A stretch of DNA of 64,000 nucleotides from Nostoc flagelliforme FACHB-838 (GTDB lineage: Bacteria; Cyanobacteriota; Cyanobacteriia; Cyanobacteriales; Nostocaceae). The stretch spans positions 1-64,000 of the forward strand of contig NZ_JACJSI010000010.1 of assembly GCF_014698065.1 (NCBI RefSeq), read 5' to 3'. The notes beneath the pieces are model-generated. The model ran no database searches and was not told the origin of the DNA. It was given only the letters and a program-made list of their open reading frames with translations. Below, one piece after another: positions 44,437-52,216 of the stretch. A program made the translations under genes and the position numbers. Positions within the stretch are counted from its first letter, which is position 1. Each line of letters opens with the position of its first letter.

Positions 44437-44658
44437 ATGACTCCCGATGAACTCAATCCACTCATCGATTTCTCTCATGCCAAAGAACCTCCTCGCTCTT
44501 TGGATATTGATAAAGGTAAAGAGGCAGATCCTATTGAACCAAAAGAAGTTAGTGGACAGAGTAAGCAAAACCCCACCCCTGATGATTTGAATCGCCAAGA
44601 TGAAGATCCAAGAATCGGGGGTAGTCAAATAATCAGTGGCAATATTTCAGCTGGTTAA
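44437..44658 (+). CDS. Small acidic hypothetical protein
   Basis: 73 residues, highly hydrophilic and Pro/Asp-rich (MTPDELNPLIDFSHAKEPP..., NPTPDDLNRQDEDPRIGGSQ), probably disordered. No family known. An opposite-strand frame overlaps it, but the plus-strand one has the more protein-like composition. Confidence 0.45.
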   Translation: MTPDELNPLIDFSHAKEPPRSLDIDKGKEADPIEPKEVSGQSKQNPTPDDLNRQDEDPRIGGSQIISGNISAG

Positions 44659-44676
44659 ATAATTGGCATAGTTAAG

Positions 44677-45429
44677 TCACTCACCTTTTTGTGAGTTAAG
44701 TACTCCATCAACAAACTGTTGTAACCGTCCATAATGTGAACCTTTCCAATAAATGCGATCGCAGTCTTGGCAACGCTGGAACTCATCAACCTGCGATCGC
44801 ACATTTTCTGGCACTTGATCAATAATGGATTGCTTATCTACAGGTTCTAATAATCCATTACAACGCAAACACCGTTTAAATGGTGAGATTAATTTAAATA
44901 AGTCGAAGCGTTGCAGTACTTCTAAGATTTGTTCTTGAGGGTTAGTGTTTCTTACGTAATACCCATGCGTTACCAAACTACGCATCAATAAACCTTTATC
45001 ACGAGTCAAGAGAATCCGCGCTTGGCTATAGGATATTTGGGCTAATTTCTCATCCTCGTAGTCATTGCGGTATAAAGTATCAAAGCCTAAAAGTCGTAAA
45101 GATGTCGCCAGCTTGCCTAAATGAATATCTAAAACAAAGCGGATAAGATTGAGTGGTTTTGGCAGAACAGAAATACTTGGTATAATAACACTCCTAGCTG
45201 AAATTGGATAAACATTGATAATATCTCCATCCGAAACAATGTAAGAAAAATTTACATATTCCCCATTAACATTTATAAAATCAACTTCTGGATGAGGGAC
45301 ACCCAACGACTCAATCATGTCCTTAATTGAGGCTCTCTCCTCAAAAAAATGATCGATTCTCACTTGCTTGTGATGCCGTGGTAAAAAATGATTCAATTCT
45401 GCATGAAAACAGAAATATGCGATCGCCAT
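44677..45429 (-). CDS. Mut7-C RNase domain protein with N-terminal ubiquitin-like domain
   Basis: 250 residues. The N-terminal ~85 residues form a Mut7-C ubiquitin-like domain (FEERASIKDMIESLGVPHPEVDFINVNG); residues ~90-240 are the Mut7-C RNase (PIN-like) domain: FVLDIHLGKLATSLRLLGFD, ARILLTRDKGLLMRSLV, and a zinc ribbon CLRCNGLLEP...CQDCDRIYWKGSHYGRL. Bacterial Mut7-C proteins are predicted nucleases of unknown target. Confidence 0.88.
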   Translation of the reverse strand: MAIAYFCFHAELNHFLPRHHKQVRIDHFFEERASIKDMIESLGVPHPEVDFINVNGEYVNFSYIVSDGDIINVYPISARSVIIPSISVLPKPLNLIRFVLDIHLGKLATSLRLLGFDTLYRNDYEDEKLAQISYSQARILLTRDKGLLMRSLVTHGYYVRNTNPQEQILEVLQRFDLFKLISPFKRCLRCNGLLEPVDKQSIIDQVPENVRSQVDEFQRCQDCDRIYWKGSHYGRLQQFVDGVLNSQKGE

Positions 45430-45560
45430 ACTTAAAAATCTTTGGATTACTAGGAGATGCTGTATCCCCTTACTGACAACAATTTGTCACAATTGCAAAG
45501 CTTTATCTATTGTATTGAAAAAATCAATGCTTGCTCAAGTGAGCTATTTCCGCTATTAAG

Positions 45561-45698
45561 ATGCCCGTTAACCTTGATTTAACTAACCTTCTAGAGGCGA
45601 AAAACCCTAAAGAAATTAGAAAAATTCTCAAAAACTTGCATTTATTATTGAGTTCAGTTACAGTCAAGACAGAGGCATATAATCAAACCCTGACATGA
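45561..45698 (+). CDS. Small ORF, doubtful
   Basis: 45 codons, MPVNLDLTNLLEAKNPKEIR... then stop. Helical and lysine-rich, without a clear ribosome site. The rest of the 459-bp gap (45430-45888) shows no other gene. It may be a fragment of a larger lost gene. Confidence 0.25.
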   Translation: MPVNLDLTNLLEAKNPKEIRKILKNLHLLLSSVTVKTEAYNQTLT

Positions 45699-45888
45699 GC
45701 TTCAGGAAGTTAGATTAGGTAAAAGGGTAAATAGCAGGTTTGTTAATGTTGATGTTAGTGACGCTGCTAATAATTAGTCACTAATTTTGCTCATTAACTT
45801 ATTGTGCATGAAGTACGGGGCACAAAGCATTTACCCCTAATTTAATTGTTTTTATTTTTTTTTAACGTAATTGACAATTATTCTCAAT

Positions 45889-46188
45889 ATGTATACATGG
45901 ATAAATACATTAAAAGCAGATAAAAAAGTTTTAAAACAGTACTGGCTTACCAAAGTACTATCTGTTTATCAGATGTTCTCGCATCTACTTTTAGGAATAT
46001 GTTTCTCGCAAAAGCAACATAAAATTATATGTTTATATGTAAAAACAACAACTGTAACTAGCTATGTAAAAAAATTCAGCAAAACTTTAAATAACTATGT
46101 TGCTGCTAGCAATCTTTTTGATTGTAATATCAGTTACATCTATATTGTAAGCAAGTTGATTGCCTGTTACTCTCTAAGCGATGTCTGA
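45889..46188 (+). CDS. AT-rich orphan ORF
   Basis: 99 residues from ATG 45889 (MYTWINTLKADKKVLKQYWL...). Codon usage is strongly A/T-biased and unlike the flanking genes. Its frame ends inside a dispersed GTCTCGTAGAGAA-type repeat. With the next ORF it may be one split gene. No family recognised. Confidence 0.35.
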   Translation: MYTWINTLKADKKVLKQYWLTKVLSVYQMFSHLLLGICFSQKQHKIICLYVKTTTVTSYVKKFSKTLNNYVAASNLFDCNISYIYIVSKLIACYSLSDV

Positions 46189-46256
46189 CGACAAGCTGCT
46201 GACGCTCCTTCTCTGCGAGACGCTACGCGAACGTCGCTACCGCTTCGCTAATGCAT
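46189..46256. repeat. Dispersed repeat with GCGAGACGCTACGCGAACG
   Basis: Contains CTCTGCGAGACGCTACGCGAACGTCGCTACCGCTTCGC, a variant of the AGCGTCTCGTAGAGAAG repeat seen at 29545, 54296-54360 and near 60770. It separates two AT-rich ORFs. Confidence 0.7.
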
Positions 46257-46493
46257 CTACGTAAAAGATTGAACATATTTGATTTTGTGAAAGAAACCAA
46301 CTTCACAAAAGCCGAGCTTCAGCAAGTAAAAATTTACAAGATACCAAACAACAATAAAACTAGATACAAAATTAACGCCGCGTATACGGAAAAATCTATT
46401 TTGATGCTGTTTATCTCTATTGTGGACACTTTATTAACCGGAAAGACCTTGATCAGTAATGATGTTATAAAGTGGATACCTAGTTTTAACTAG
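46251..46493 (+). CDS. AT-rich orphan ORF, possible second half
   Basis: 80 residues (MHLRKRLNIFDFVKETNFTKAE..., then KINAAYTEKSILMLFISIVD). The first codons are repeat-derived, so the true N-terminus may have been lost. Same base composition as the ORF at 45889; the pair looks like a gene broken by repeat insertion. Confidence 0.35.
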   Translation: MHLRKRLNIFDFVKETNFTKAELQQVKIYKIPNNNKTRYKINAAYTEKSILMLFISIVDTLLTGKTLISNDVIKWIPSFN

Positions 46494-46605
46494 GAAATGA
46501 ATATTGTTCTTTTTTATCTCCTTCAGCCAAGGATATTGTAGCTAAGAACACAATTGTATTTTGTAATACCTTTCGTCCATAAAATACGCTAATGAGTACA
46601 GTGAG

Positions 46606-47583
46606 ATGAATACTTTTTTTTGTTCTGACGATTCACAGCAAGTAGGAGAAGATGTTATTGGTAGCGCCACCAATTATCAAACTTATATTTTAGTTGAGTG
46701 TCCTTTACCTTGGACATCAGAAGCCTTTAATTCCAAATGGGTACCCCAGAATTTAAGGGTTTTGGTAGAGGAAGTGAAGCGTGCTAAACTACCGATTAGA
46801 TTTCTTTTAATTGCTAATGATGTATCACACAAGGTAAATCACACTACGCTTCTGATTTATCAAAAAGAAGAGGGTTTAAGTAATGGATACTATAAAAAAG
46901 AGTTTAAGCTAGCAAATATTGAGCAAGTAGCAGCAGTTGTCCAAAAATGGTTATGGGGTATCAGTTCTAATTCTGAGATAGAAACCAGTGTAACTAGAGA
47001 TATTTTAGTTTGTACCCACGGTAGCCATGATAAATGTTGTGCCAGATATGGCGCTCCCTTTTACTTCAATGTAACAGCAAGGAACGCTGATTTATGCTTG
47101 GATAATGTGCGAATTTGGAAATCATCACACTTTGGCGGACATCGGTTTGCACCAACAATTATAGACTTGCCAGAAGGTAGATATTACGGTCGTATAGATA
47201 TAGATTCATTTAGATCGGTTTTGACTCGGACTGGCGATATTCAATGCTTAAATAAAGTCTATCGAGGCTGGGGAATTCTGCCTGCTGCACTTCAGGTTTT
47301 GGAAAGAGAACTAATGCTTTGTAATGGATGGGATTGGTTTAATTACAAAGTTGCAGGCAAAATTTTGGAGCAAAGCTTAGATAATAATACTATTCTGGGT
47401 GAGCTAAGTTTTGAACAACCTTCTGGTTCTCTCTATACTTACCAGGCTAAACTTGTGAGAGATGAAACCAAGACTCAACAACTGAAGAGTTCATGCAATG
47501 CTACACGAGAGTTGGTAGTTACTAAATATGCTGTGGGTAGTCTTTGGCTTACTTCTAGTAAGGTGATGAGTTATAGTACTTAA
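46606..47583 (+). CDS. Sucrase/ferredoxin-like family protein
   Basis: 325 residues. The thioredoxin-like [2Fe-2S] ferredoxin domain is marked by LVCTHGSHDKCCARYGAPFY (Cys cluster) and SSHFGGHRFAPTIIDLPEGRYYG. N-terminal part ECPLPWTSEAFNSKW. Such proteins are annotated sucrase/ferredoxin-like after a plant entry; bacterial ones are likely redox proteins. It is convergent with patB across a 160-bp repeat, near other Fe-S genes. Confidence 0.83.
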   Translation: MNTFFCSDDSQQVGEDVIGSATNYQTYILVECPLPWTSEAFNSKWVPQNLRVLVEEVKRAKLPIRFLLIANDVSHKVNHTTLLIYQKEEGLSNGYYKKEFKLANIEQVAAVVQKWLWGISSNSEIETSVTRDILVCTHGSHDKCCARYGAPFYFNVTARNADLCLDNVRIWKSSHFGGHRFAPTIIDLPEGRYYGRIDIDSFRSVLTRTGDIQCLNKVYRGWGILPAALQVLERELMLCNGWDWFNYKVAGKILEQSLDNNTILGELSFEQPSGSLYTYQAKLVRDETKTQQLKSSCNATRELVVTKYAVGSLWLTSSKVMSYST

Positions 47584-47599
47584 AAGAGGAGAGTTTTTA

Positions 47600-47725
47600 A
47601 ACGCAGAGGGACGCAAAGGGAAGCGCAGAGGTACGCGGAGTATTGCTGTATTTAGTATCACGCTGCACAAATTATTAATAAAATCTCTGCGTAGCTTTGC
47701 GTTTCCCTCTGCGCCCCTTTGCGTT
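47600..47725. repeat. Imperfect inverted repeat between convergent genes
   Basis: AACGCAGAGGGACGCAAAGG (47600-47619) is mirrored by CCTTTGCGTT and CCCTCTGCG at 47700-47725. A widely dispersed GCAGAGG/GCAAAGG repeat; possibly a bidirectional transcript end. Confidence 0.6.
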
Positions 47726-47742
47726 CGAATTGCGAATCAAAA

Positions 47743-49332
47743 TTAAGTCATATTTAAGACTCTTCGCAAAAGTACTTGGTCTTCTAATTTGGCCTTTAAA
47801 CGACCATTTTCGATATCTCGAATCCAGCTTTGGCTTTTACCTGTAAGCTTCGCCAATTCTCTTTGGGAGAGATTCAAATTTTTTCGCGCTTGCAAAATCT
47901 GTTCACCCAGCAAATCGTTTGTAGCTTTGGGCTTTCTTTTGGCTTTAGCAGTTCTTGTTTTCTTTTTTTCTGATTCTGAGATTTGCTGTTCCCATTCTGG
48001 TGGGAGTTCAAAAGCTAAAATCCGCGCATTCATTAAGAGATTCCATTTACCACGGGGGCCTGTGTCTGTGAGGCGAGTTTCAGCGCCACCGTCATTAGTC
48101 CAAAATTCCAATGCTTCATCTGGATCTTCAGGAAGATCAATTAACTTCGCCCATAAAGGTTGAATTTCTGGCGGATAGGTAACTGGATCGAAAAGTGGTT
48201 TCATTCCATAGTGATTGAGAATTTCCAAATCACTTTCAAAAGTTCGCAGCAGACGTTTGCGTTCTTCCCGTTGTCTGGATGCAAGAGTAACTTTTTCTTC
48301 ACCGTAAGCAATACGCAGCAAAGTAGGAATCGTAATGCGTTGTTCCTTGCCCATTTTGGTTTTAAACAGTAACCATAGCATTAGTCGGACTGCACCTTCA
48401 TGTTGCTGCCAAATGCTCATAACTGTGGTTAGCAGCGTTTTGGGAAGACTGCCGTATTGATAGAATGCGGTTCGCTCTTTACATGCTTGTTTGTTTAAGA
48501 AATATTGTGCCCATAAGCCTGCTTTTACTTTAAAAGTTAGCCCAATAAGATATTTGCATCCAAGATTGTCTTCTTGAAAGTGATGCTGAATATCTACTAA
48601 GTGCCATAAGCGGCTACCTGTAATAGAGAATCCGTTAATTCGACCTTGTTGAGGCCAGTCAATGGAGATAACCAGAGAGCAAGCTTGCTGCACAAGATTT
48701 TTCATTAAAGCTAGCTTGGCAGCTTTGCTTAAATCTTTGCGTTTCTCCATCCCCAAATATTTCTCGATTTGTCGCTCATCGATCGCAAATTCTTGCTCCC
48801 AAGGTTGCTCTAAAGCTGTAGCATAACCTGCGAAAATTAGATGTATGCAAGCGGCTCTGATGTCAAGCGCCTCAATTGCTGCTATATCTGTGGCCTTGTC
48901 GTTAACTTTGAATGGATCTTGAATATGGAAAGCGATCGCACCTCGTCCCTGATTGATTTGTCGGCTGTAACTGATATAGCCTTCTTCATCGGTTTCCCAA
49001 TGTAGAGATGTTCGCTGCGCTAGTACATTACAAGCTTCCCAAATTGCAATCGCTGAAGCAAATGGATTATTCTTGCCGTTAGAAAACAAGTCTAAACTGC
49101 TAGCATCTCTCGGTTCAACTTTGCATCTCCCCTTTTTCGCCTGCCAAGGAATGGGAGACTTCGTTGGACAAGCTATTACACATTGCGGTTCTGAATAATA
49201 GCCTTCACAATTATTACAAAGACCAGGATCAACCCAATATTCATTGTCCTCTATTCTAATTGCACCCGTAGGACACTGGGGGCGGCAGTTGTCACATCCA
49301 ACGCAACTGTTGTTAGGAATTGTATAAGGCAT
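47743..49332 (-). CDS. patB: PatB/CnfR, ferredoxin-domain transcriptional activator of nif genes
   Basis: 529 residues, the length I recall for Anabaena PatB. N-terminal bacterial ferredoxin domain with two [4Fe-4S] sites: CVGCDNCRPQCPTGAI and CNNCEGYYSEPQCVIACP. A long central region follows, and a C-terminal Cro/XRE helix-turn-helix (about 470-525: LSQRELAKLTGKSQSWIRDIEN). PatB, also called CnfR, is needed for growth on N2 and activates nitrogenase genes under low oxygen, the clusters probably sensing oxygen. A K/R-rich linker (KKKTRTAKAKRKPKA) precedes the HTH. Confidence 0.92.
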   Translation of the reverse strand: MPYTIPNNSCVGCDNCRPQCPTGAIRIEDNEYWVDPGLCNNCEGYYSEPQCVIACPTKSPIPWQAKKGRCKVEPRDASSLDLFSNGKNNPFASAIAIWEACNVLAQRTSLHWETDEEGYISYSRQINQGRGAIAFHIQDPFKVNDKATDIAAIEALDIRAACIHLIFAGYATALEQPWEQEFAIDERQIEKYLGMEKRKDLSKAAKLALMKNLVQQACSLVISIDWPQQGRINGFSITGSRLWHLVDIQHHFQEDNLGCKYLIGLTFKVKAGLWAQYFLNKQACKERTAFYQYGSLPKTLLTTVMSIWQQHEGAVRLMLWLLFKTKMGKEQRITIPTLLRIAYGEEKVTLASRQREERKRLLRTFESDLEILNHYGMKPLFDPVTYPPEIQPLWAKLIDLPEDPDEALEFWTNDGGAETRLTDTGPRGKWNLLMNARILAFELPPEWEQQISESEKKKTRTAKAKRKPKATNDLLGEQILQARKNLNLSQRELAKLTGKSQSWIRDIENGRLKAKLEDQVLLRRVLNMT

Positions 49333-50239
49333 TTGGCTCTTTTCCCACTCTAATCGTTGAGATGTCTGGCTCAGGTCTCCCCTGGATGAGTCCTGTTAAT
49401 TCATGACTCGCTACCACATTATCTTTCTGGCGAGAATAATCTTTTCTCACCACACTTACTCCCCACATCTATATTTTTTGCATCCAATTGGAAGCTATTT
49501 AAGGCTTTAAAACCGAGCCGGATAAAACTTATTTGTTAACTATACATTTCATAAAAATAATGATTAATTTGTTCGTGTCGAGCTTGAAAAAAGCTTAACA
49601 TTTATTTAAATTTCCATTTAATGAACCTTTTGTCTTTGACCATAAACTGTTTTTGGAAAATATTGAAGTCTGCCATAATTGGATTTCATCTGATTTATTA
49701 ATGATTTTAATATTTAATGTAGGATAATATTCTGCTACTAAGTTTACAATTCCTTCATAATCAGCTTTACTTTCTTTAAATAAACAAATAATATCTTTTG
49801 TCATCATTTATCTAAATAGATTAATTAAAGATAAATTAGCATTTACTGGCTTTTAAAATACATATTGCATATATGAAAATGTAATTTATGAACATTTGTT
49901 TTAGTATAAGTTAATACTATTTGCATACATTTATCTGCCTAATTGTAAAAATACTTGAAAAAGAATATCATCACTCTTATAGAGATATTTGTATCTGCTA
50001 GAAATAATAATTATCCATATACAGTAGTAAGTAGCTACTTTAGCCCCCTACAACTAGACAATTATTATCAATAATTTCTATCTATACTTTGAAATCAAAA
50101 ACAATCTAGTTTTGTGTTCAAAGTCATCGGAATTTGATGACTAAAAAGTGATTTTTGAATATAAACGAATAAAAGATTAGGATAATATGATGATTAATGC
50201 ACAAACAGATTGAAAGGCAAAATTGCCGAAGGATTATTC
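49333..50239. other. Intergenic region between patB and fdxB
   Basis: About 900 bp of AT-rich DNA holding the divergent promoters of patB and fdxB. I searched by eye for a GTA-N8-TAC NtcA site and found none convincing. A weak 70-codon minus-strand ORF lies inside (49595-49807). Confidence 0.5.
49595..49807 (-). CDS. Small ORF in the patB-fdxB gap, doubtful
   Basis: 70 codons (MMTKDIICLFKESKADYEGIVN..., ending LNGNLNKC). No Shine-Dalgarno motif and no recognised family, but the first 45 residues have protein-like composition. It may be a decayed gene. Confidence 0.3.
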   Translation of the reverse strand: MMTKDIICLFKESKADYEGIVNLVAEYYPTLNIKIINKSDEIQLWQTSIFSKNSLWSKTKGSLNGNLNKC

Positions 50240-50533
50240 ATGGCACAGCTAACAGGTTTGACATTTGGCGGTAAGGCTTGGACACCAAAATTTGCTCAAG
50301 AAATTGACAAGGACAAATGTATCGGTTGTGGCAGATGCGTTAAAGTATGCGGTTACAATGTGCTAGGTTTAAAGGCGCTCAATGAAGAAGGTGAATTTGT
50401 AGAAGATGAAGATGATGAAGAAATTGAACGCAAAGTAATGGCAGTTACTTCTCCAGAAAACTGTATTGGTTGTGAAGCGTGTTCACGGATTTGCCCCAAA
50501 AATTGCTACACGCATGTTGCATTAAACAATTAA
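50240..50533 (+). CDS. fdxB: Ferredoxin III, nif-specific (FdxB)
   Basis: 97 residues from the ATG at 50240 (GAAGGA upstream; the TTG 30 bp earlier is rejected). Two [4Fe-4S] motifs: [16 protein letters not shown] and [18 protein letters not shown], separated by an acidic loop ([15 protein letters not shown]). FdxB is linked to nitrogen-fixation regions and probably passes electrons in cofactor assembly or to nitrogenase. It lies between patB and the cox genes; CnfR control is likely by analogy. Confidence 0.92.
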   Translation: MAQLTGLTFGGKAWTPKFAQEIDKDKCIGCGRCVKVCGYNVLGLKALNEEGEFVEDEDDEEIERKVMAVTSPENCIGCEACSRICPKNCYTHVALNN

Positions 50534-50829
50534 GGTTTTTGAAGTTAGTCAAAATTGTTGTTAATTCAAGGAGGCACTGTTTAGAGAAAGCGCAAATGTG
50601 CTAGGCAAGGTAACTTGAGGGGAATATTAAATATTTACTGTAACTAATAAAAAGTTCACGGTAAACAAATCCGTAAATCGCAAAATGTCAGTTATTAACA
50701 AAATTAAACTTGCTGCTAATATAGCCTAATCAATATTAGGTCTAACAGTGCCCTCTTGGAACAACTAGCTTTTCTGGGAGCAGGGGGCTAACTTTTTCAT
50801 AGGAGTTAAAATATAATTTGTAATTTTCT

Positions 50830-50872
50830 GGGGGAAAGATATGGAAAAAATCTGGAAGTTTCCCCCATTTTT
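50830..50872 (+). terminator. Rho-independent-type terminator downstream of fdxB
   Basis: GGGGGAAA (50830-50837) pairs with TTTCCCCC (50859-50866), followed by ATTTTTTAT. It is 297 bp after the fdxB stop and ahead of the cox operon, separating the two units. Confidence 0.7.
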
Positions 50873-50902
50873 TATGGCTGCACGTTAGAAAGTTAATAAG
50901 TG

Positions 50903-51030
50903 AAAAGGGAATAGGGAATAGGGAATAGGGAATGGAGAAAGAACAAGGGAATAGGGTACAGGTTACAAGGAATAGATGAATTCCTATTACCTGTAACCTG
51001 TAACCTCTCCCCTAATACCTAATACCAGAA
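50903..51030. repeat. GGGAATA heptamers and ACAGGTTAC inverted repeat
   Basis: AGGGAAT(A) repeats several times from 50907, then ACAGGTTACAAGGAATAG and CCTATTACCTGTAACCTGT form an inverted arrangement near 50956-51006. Tandem repeat DNA immediately upstream of coxB. Confidence 0.75.
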
Positions 51031-51068
51031 AATCACACCTTTAAAGACTGTTTACACAGGTAGCATGT

Positions 51069-52055
51069 ATGGAACAAGTTCCTGTTTCACTATGGACTCT
51101 GGTTGCTGGGATAGTAGTTACAGCAATCAGTATTTGGATTGGTCAGAATAACACTCTGATGCCGGTGCAAGCATCGTTACAAGCACCTTTGGTAGACGGG
51201 TTTTTCAACGTCATGTTTACCATTGCGATCGCACTCTTCTTAGTGGTAGAAGGAACAATTGTACTTTTTTTGATTCAGTTTCGTCGTCGTCGCGGTGACG
51301 ATACCGATGGCGTGCGAGTGGAAGGGAACGTTCCCTTAGAAATCTTTTGGACAGCAATTCCAACAGTGATTGTTCTCGGCTTGGGCATCTACAGTGTAGA
51401 TGTTTTTAACCGAATGGGCGGCTTTGAGCCTGCGGGTCATCCTCATTCAGCAACTCGTGTTGCTCATCAGCCGGGAAGTGCTATTGCAGCTACATTAAGC
51501 GATACTGAAGCAACAACTGCCCCAACGATCGCCCCGACAATTGGGATTGGCGCGTCTCCTCAAACTCTAAACAAACCAGCCGATTTAGTTGTTGATGTCA
51601 AAGGCATACAGTACGCCTGGATATTTAATTACCCCGATAGTGGCATTACTTCTGGGGAATTGCACATACCCGTCGGTGCTGATGTCCAACTCAACCTTTC
51701 AGCACAAGATGTAATTCATTCATTCTGGGTTCCAAACTTCCGCTTGAAACAAGATGCACTTCCCGGTATCCCTACCGAACTACGATTTGTCGCCACCAAA
51801 CCAGGTACATATCCCGTAGTTTGCGCTGAGTTGTGCGGTGGTTATCACGGTTCAATGCGGACAGAGGTAATTGTCCACACACCAGAAGAATATGAAAGCT
51901 GGCGGACAGAAAACCAGATTGCTCAACAGCAAAATTTAAATCAAGTCGTTGCAATTAATCCAGCCGACTTATCAACATCAGAGTTTCTCGCTCCTCACAC
52001 CCATGATATGGGAATTAGTGCAGCAACTTTAGAGTCATTGGTTATTGGTCATTAG
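51069..52055 (+). CDS. coxB: Cytochrome c oxidase subunit II (heterocyst-type Cox2)
   Basis: 328 residues: two membrane helices (about 8-28 and 45-75), a longer connecting segment (about 120-165, Ala/Thr-rich) and the CuA domain with His217 (DVIHSFW) and CAELCGGYHGSM (Cys252, Cys256, His260, Met263, Glu254). It receives electrons from cytochrome c or plastocyanin. By synteny with patB and fdxB this is the Cox2 enzyme expressed in heterocysts. Its last residues (ESLVIGH) and stop codon are encoded by TCATTGG/TCATTAG heptamer repeats. Confidence 0.95.
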   Translation: MEQVPVSLWTLVAGIVVTAISIWIGQNNTLMPVQASLQAPLVDGFFNVMFTIAIALFLVVEGTIVLFLIQFRRRRGDDTDGVRVEGNVPLEIFWTAIPTVIVLGLGIYSVDVFNRMGGFEPAGHPHSATRVAHQPGSAIAATLSDTEATTAPTIAPTIGIGASPQTLNKPADLVVDVKGIQYAWIFNYPDSGITSGELHIPVGADVQLNLSAQDVIHSFWVPNFRLKQDALPGIPTELRFVATKPGTYPVVCAELCGGYHGSMRTEVIVHTPEEYESWRTENQIAQQQNLNQVVAINPADLSTSEFLAPHTHDMGISAATLESLVIGH

Positions 52056-52212
52056 TCATTAGTCATTGGTCATTGGTCATGAGTCATTAGTCATTAGTCA
52101 TTGGTCATTAGTTATTCGTAACGGACAGATGACAACGGACAAATGACAACGGACAACGGACAACGGACAAAAGACAAAGAACAAATGACAAATGACAACG
52201 GACAAAGGACAA
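52036..52212. repeat. TCATTAG/TCATTGG and GACAACGGACAA heptamer array
   Basis: About 12 heptamers TCATTGG/TCATTAG from inside the coxB 3' end to about 52114, then GACAAATGACAACG/GACAACG units up to the coxA start. The last AAAGGACAAAAATATG supplies a ribosome site for coxA. Confidence 0.9.
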
Positions 52213-52216
52213 AAAT

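Noticed and set aside
44362-44628. 88-codon minus-strand frame overlapping the small acidic gene
   Set aside because: Antisense shadow of the plus-strand frame with no start signal and biased hydrophobic composition.
49333-50239. NtcA box (GTA-N8-TAC) upstream of patB or fdxB
   Set aside because: Candidate GTA/TAC pairs had wrong spacing; none fits the consensus with a -10 at the right distance.
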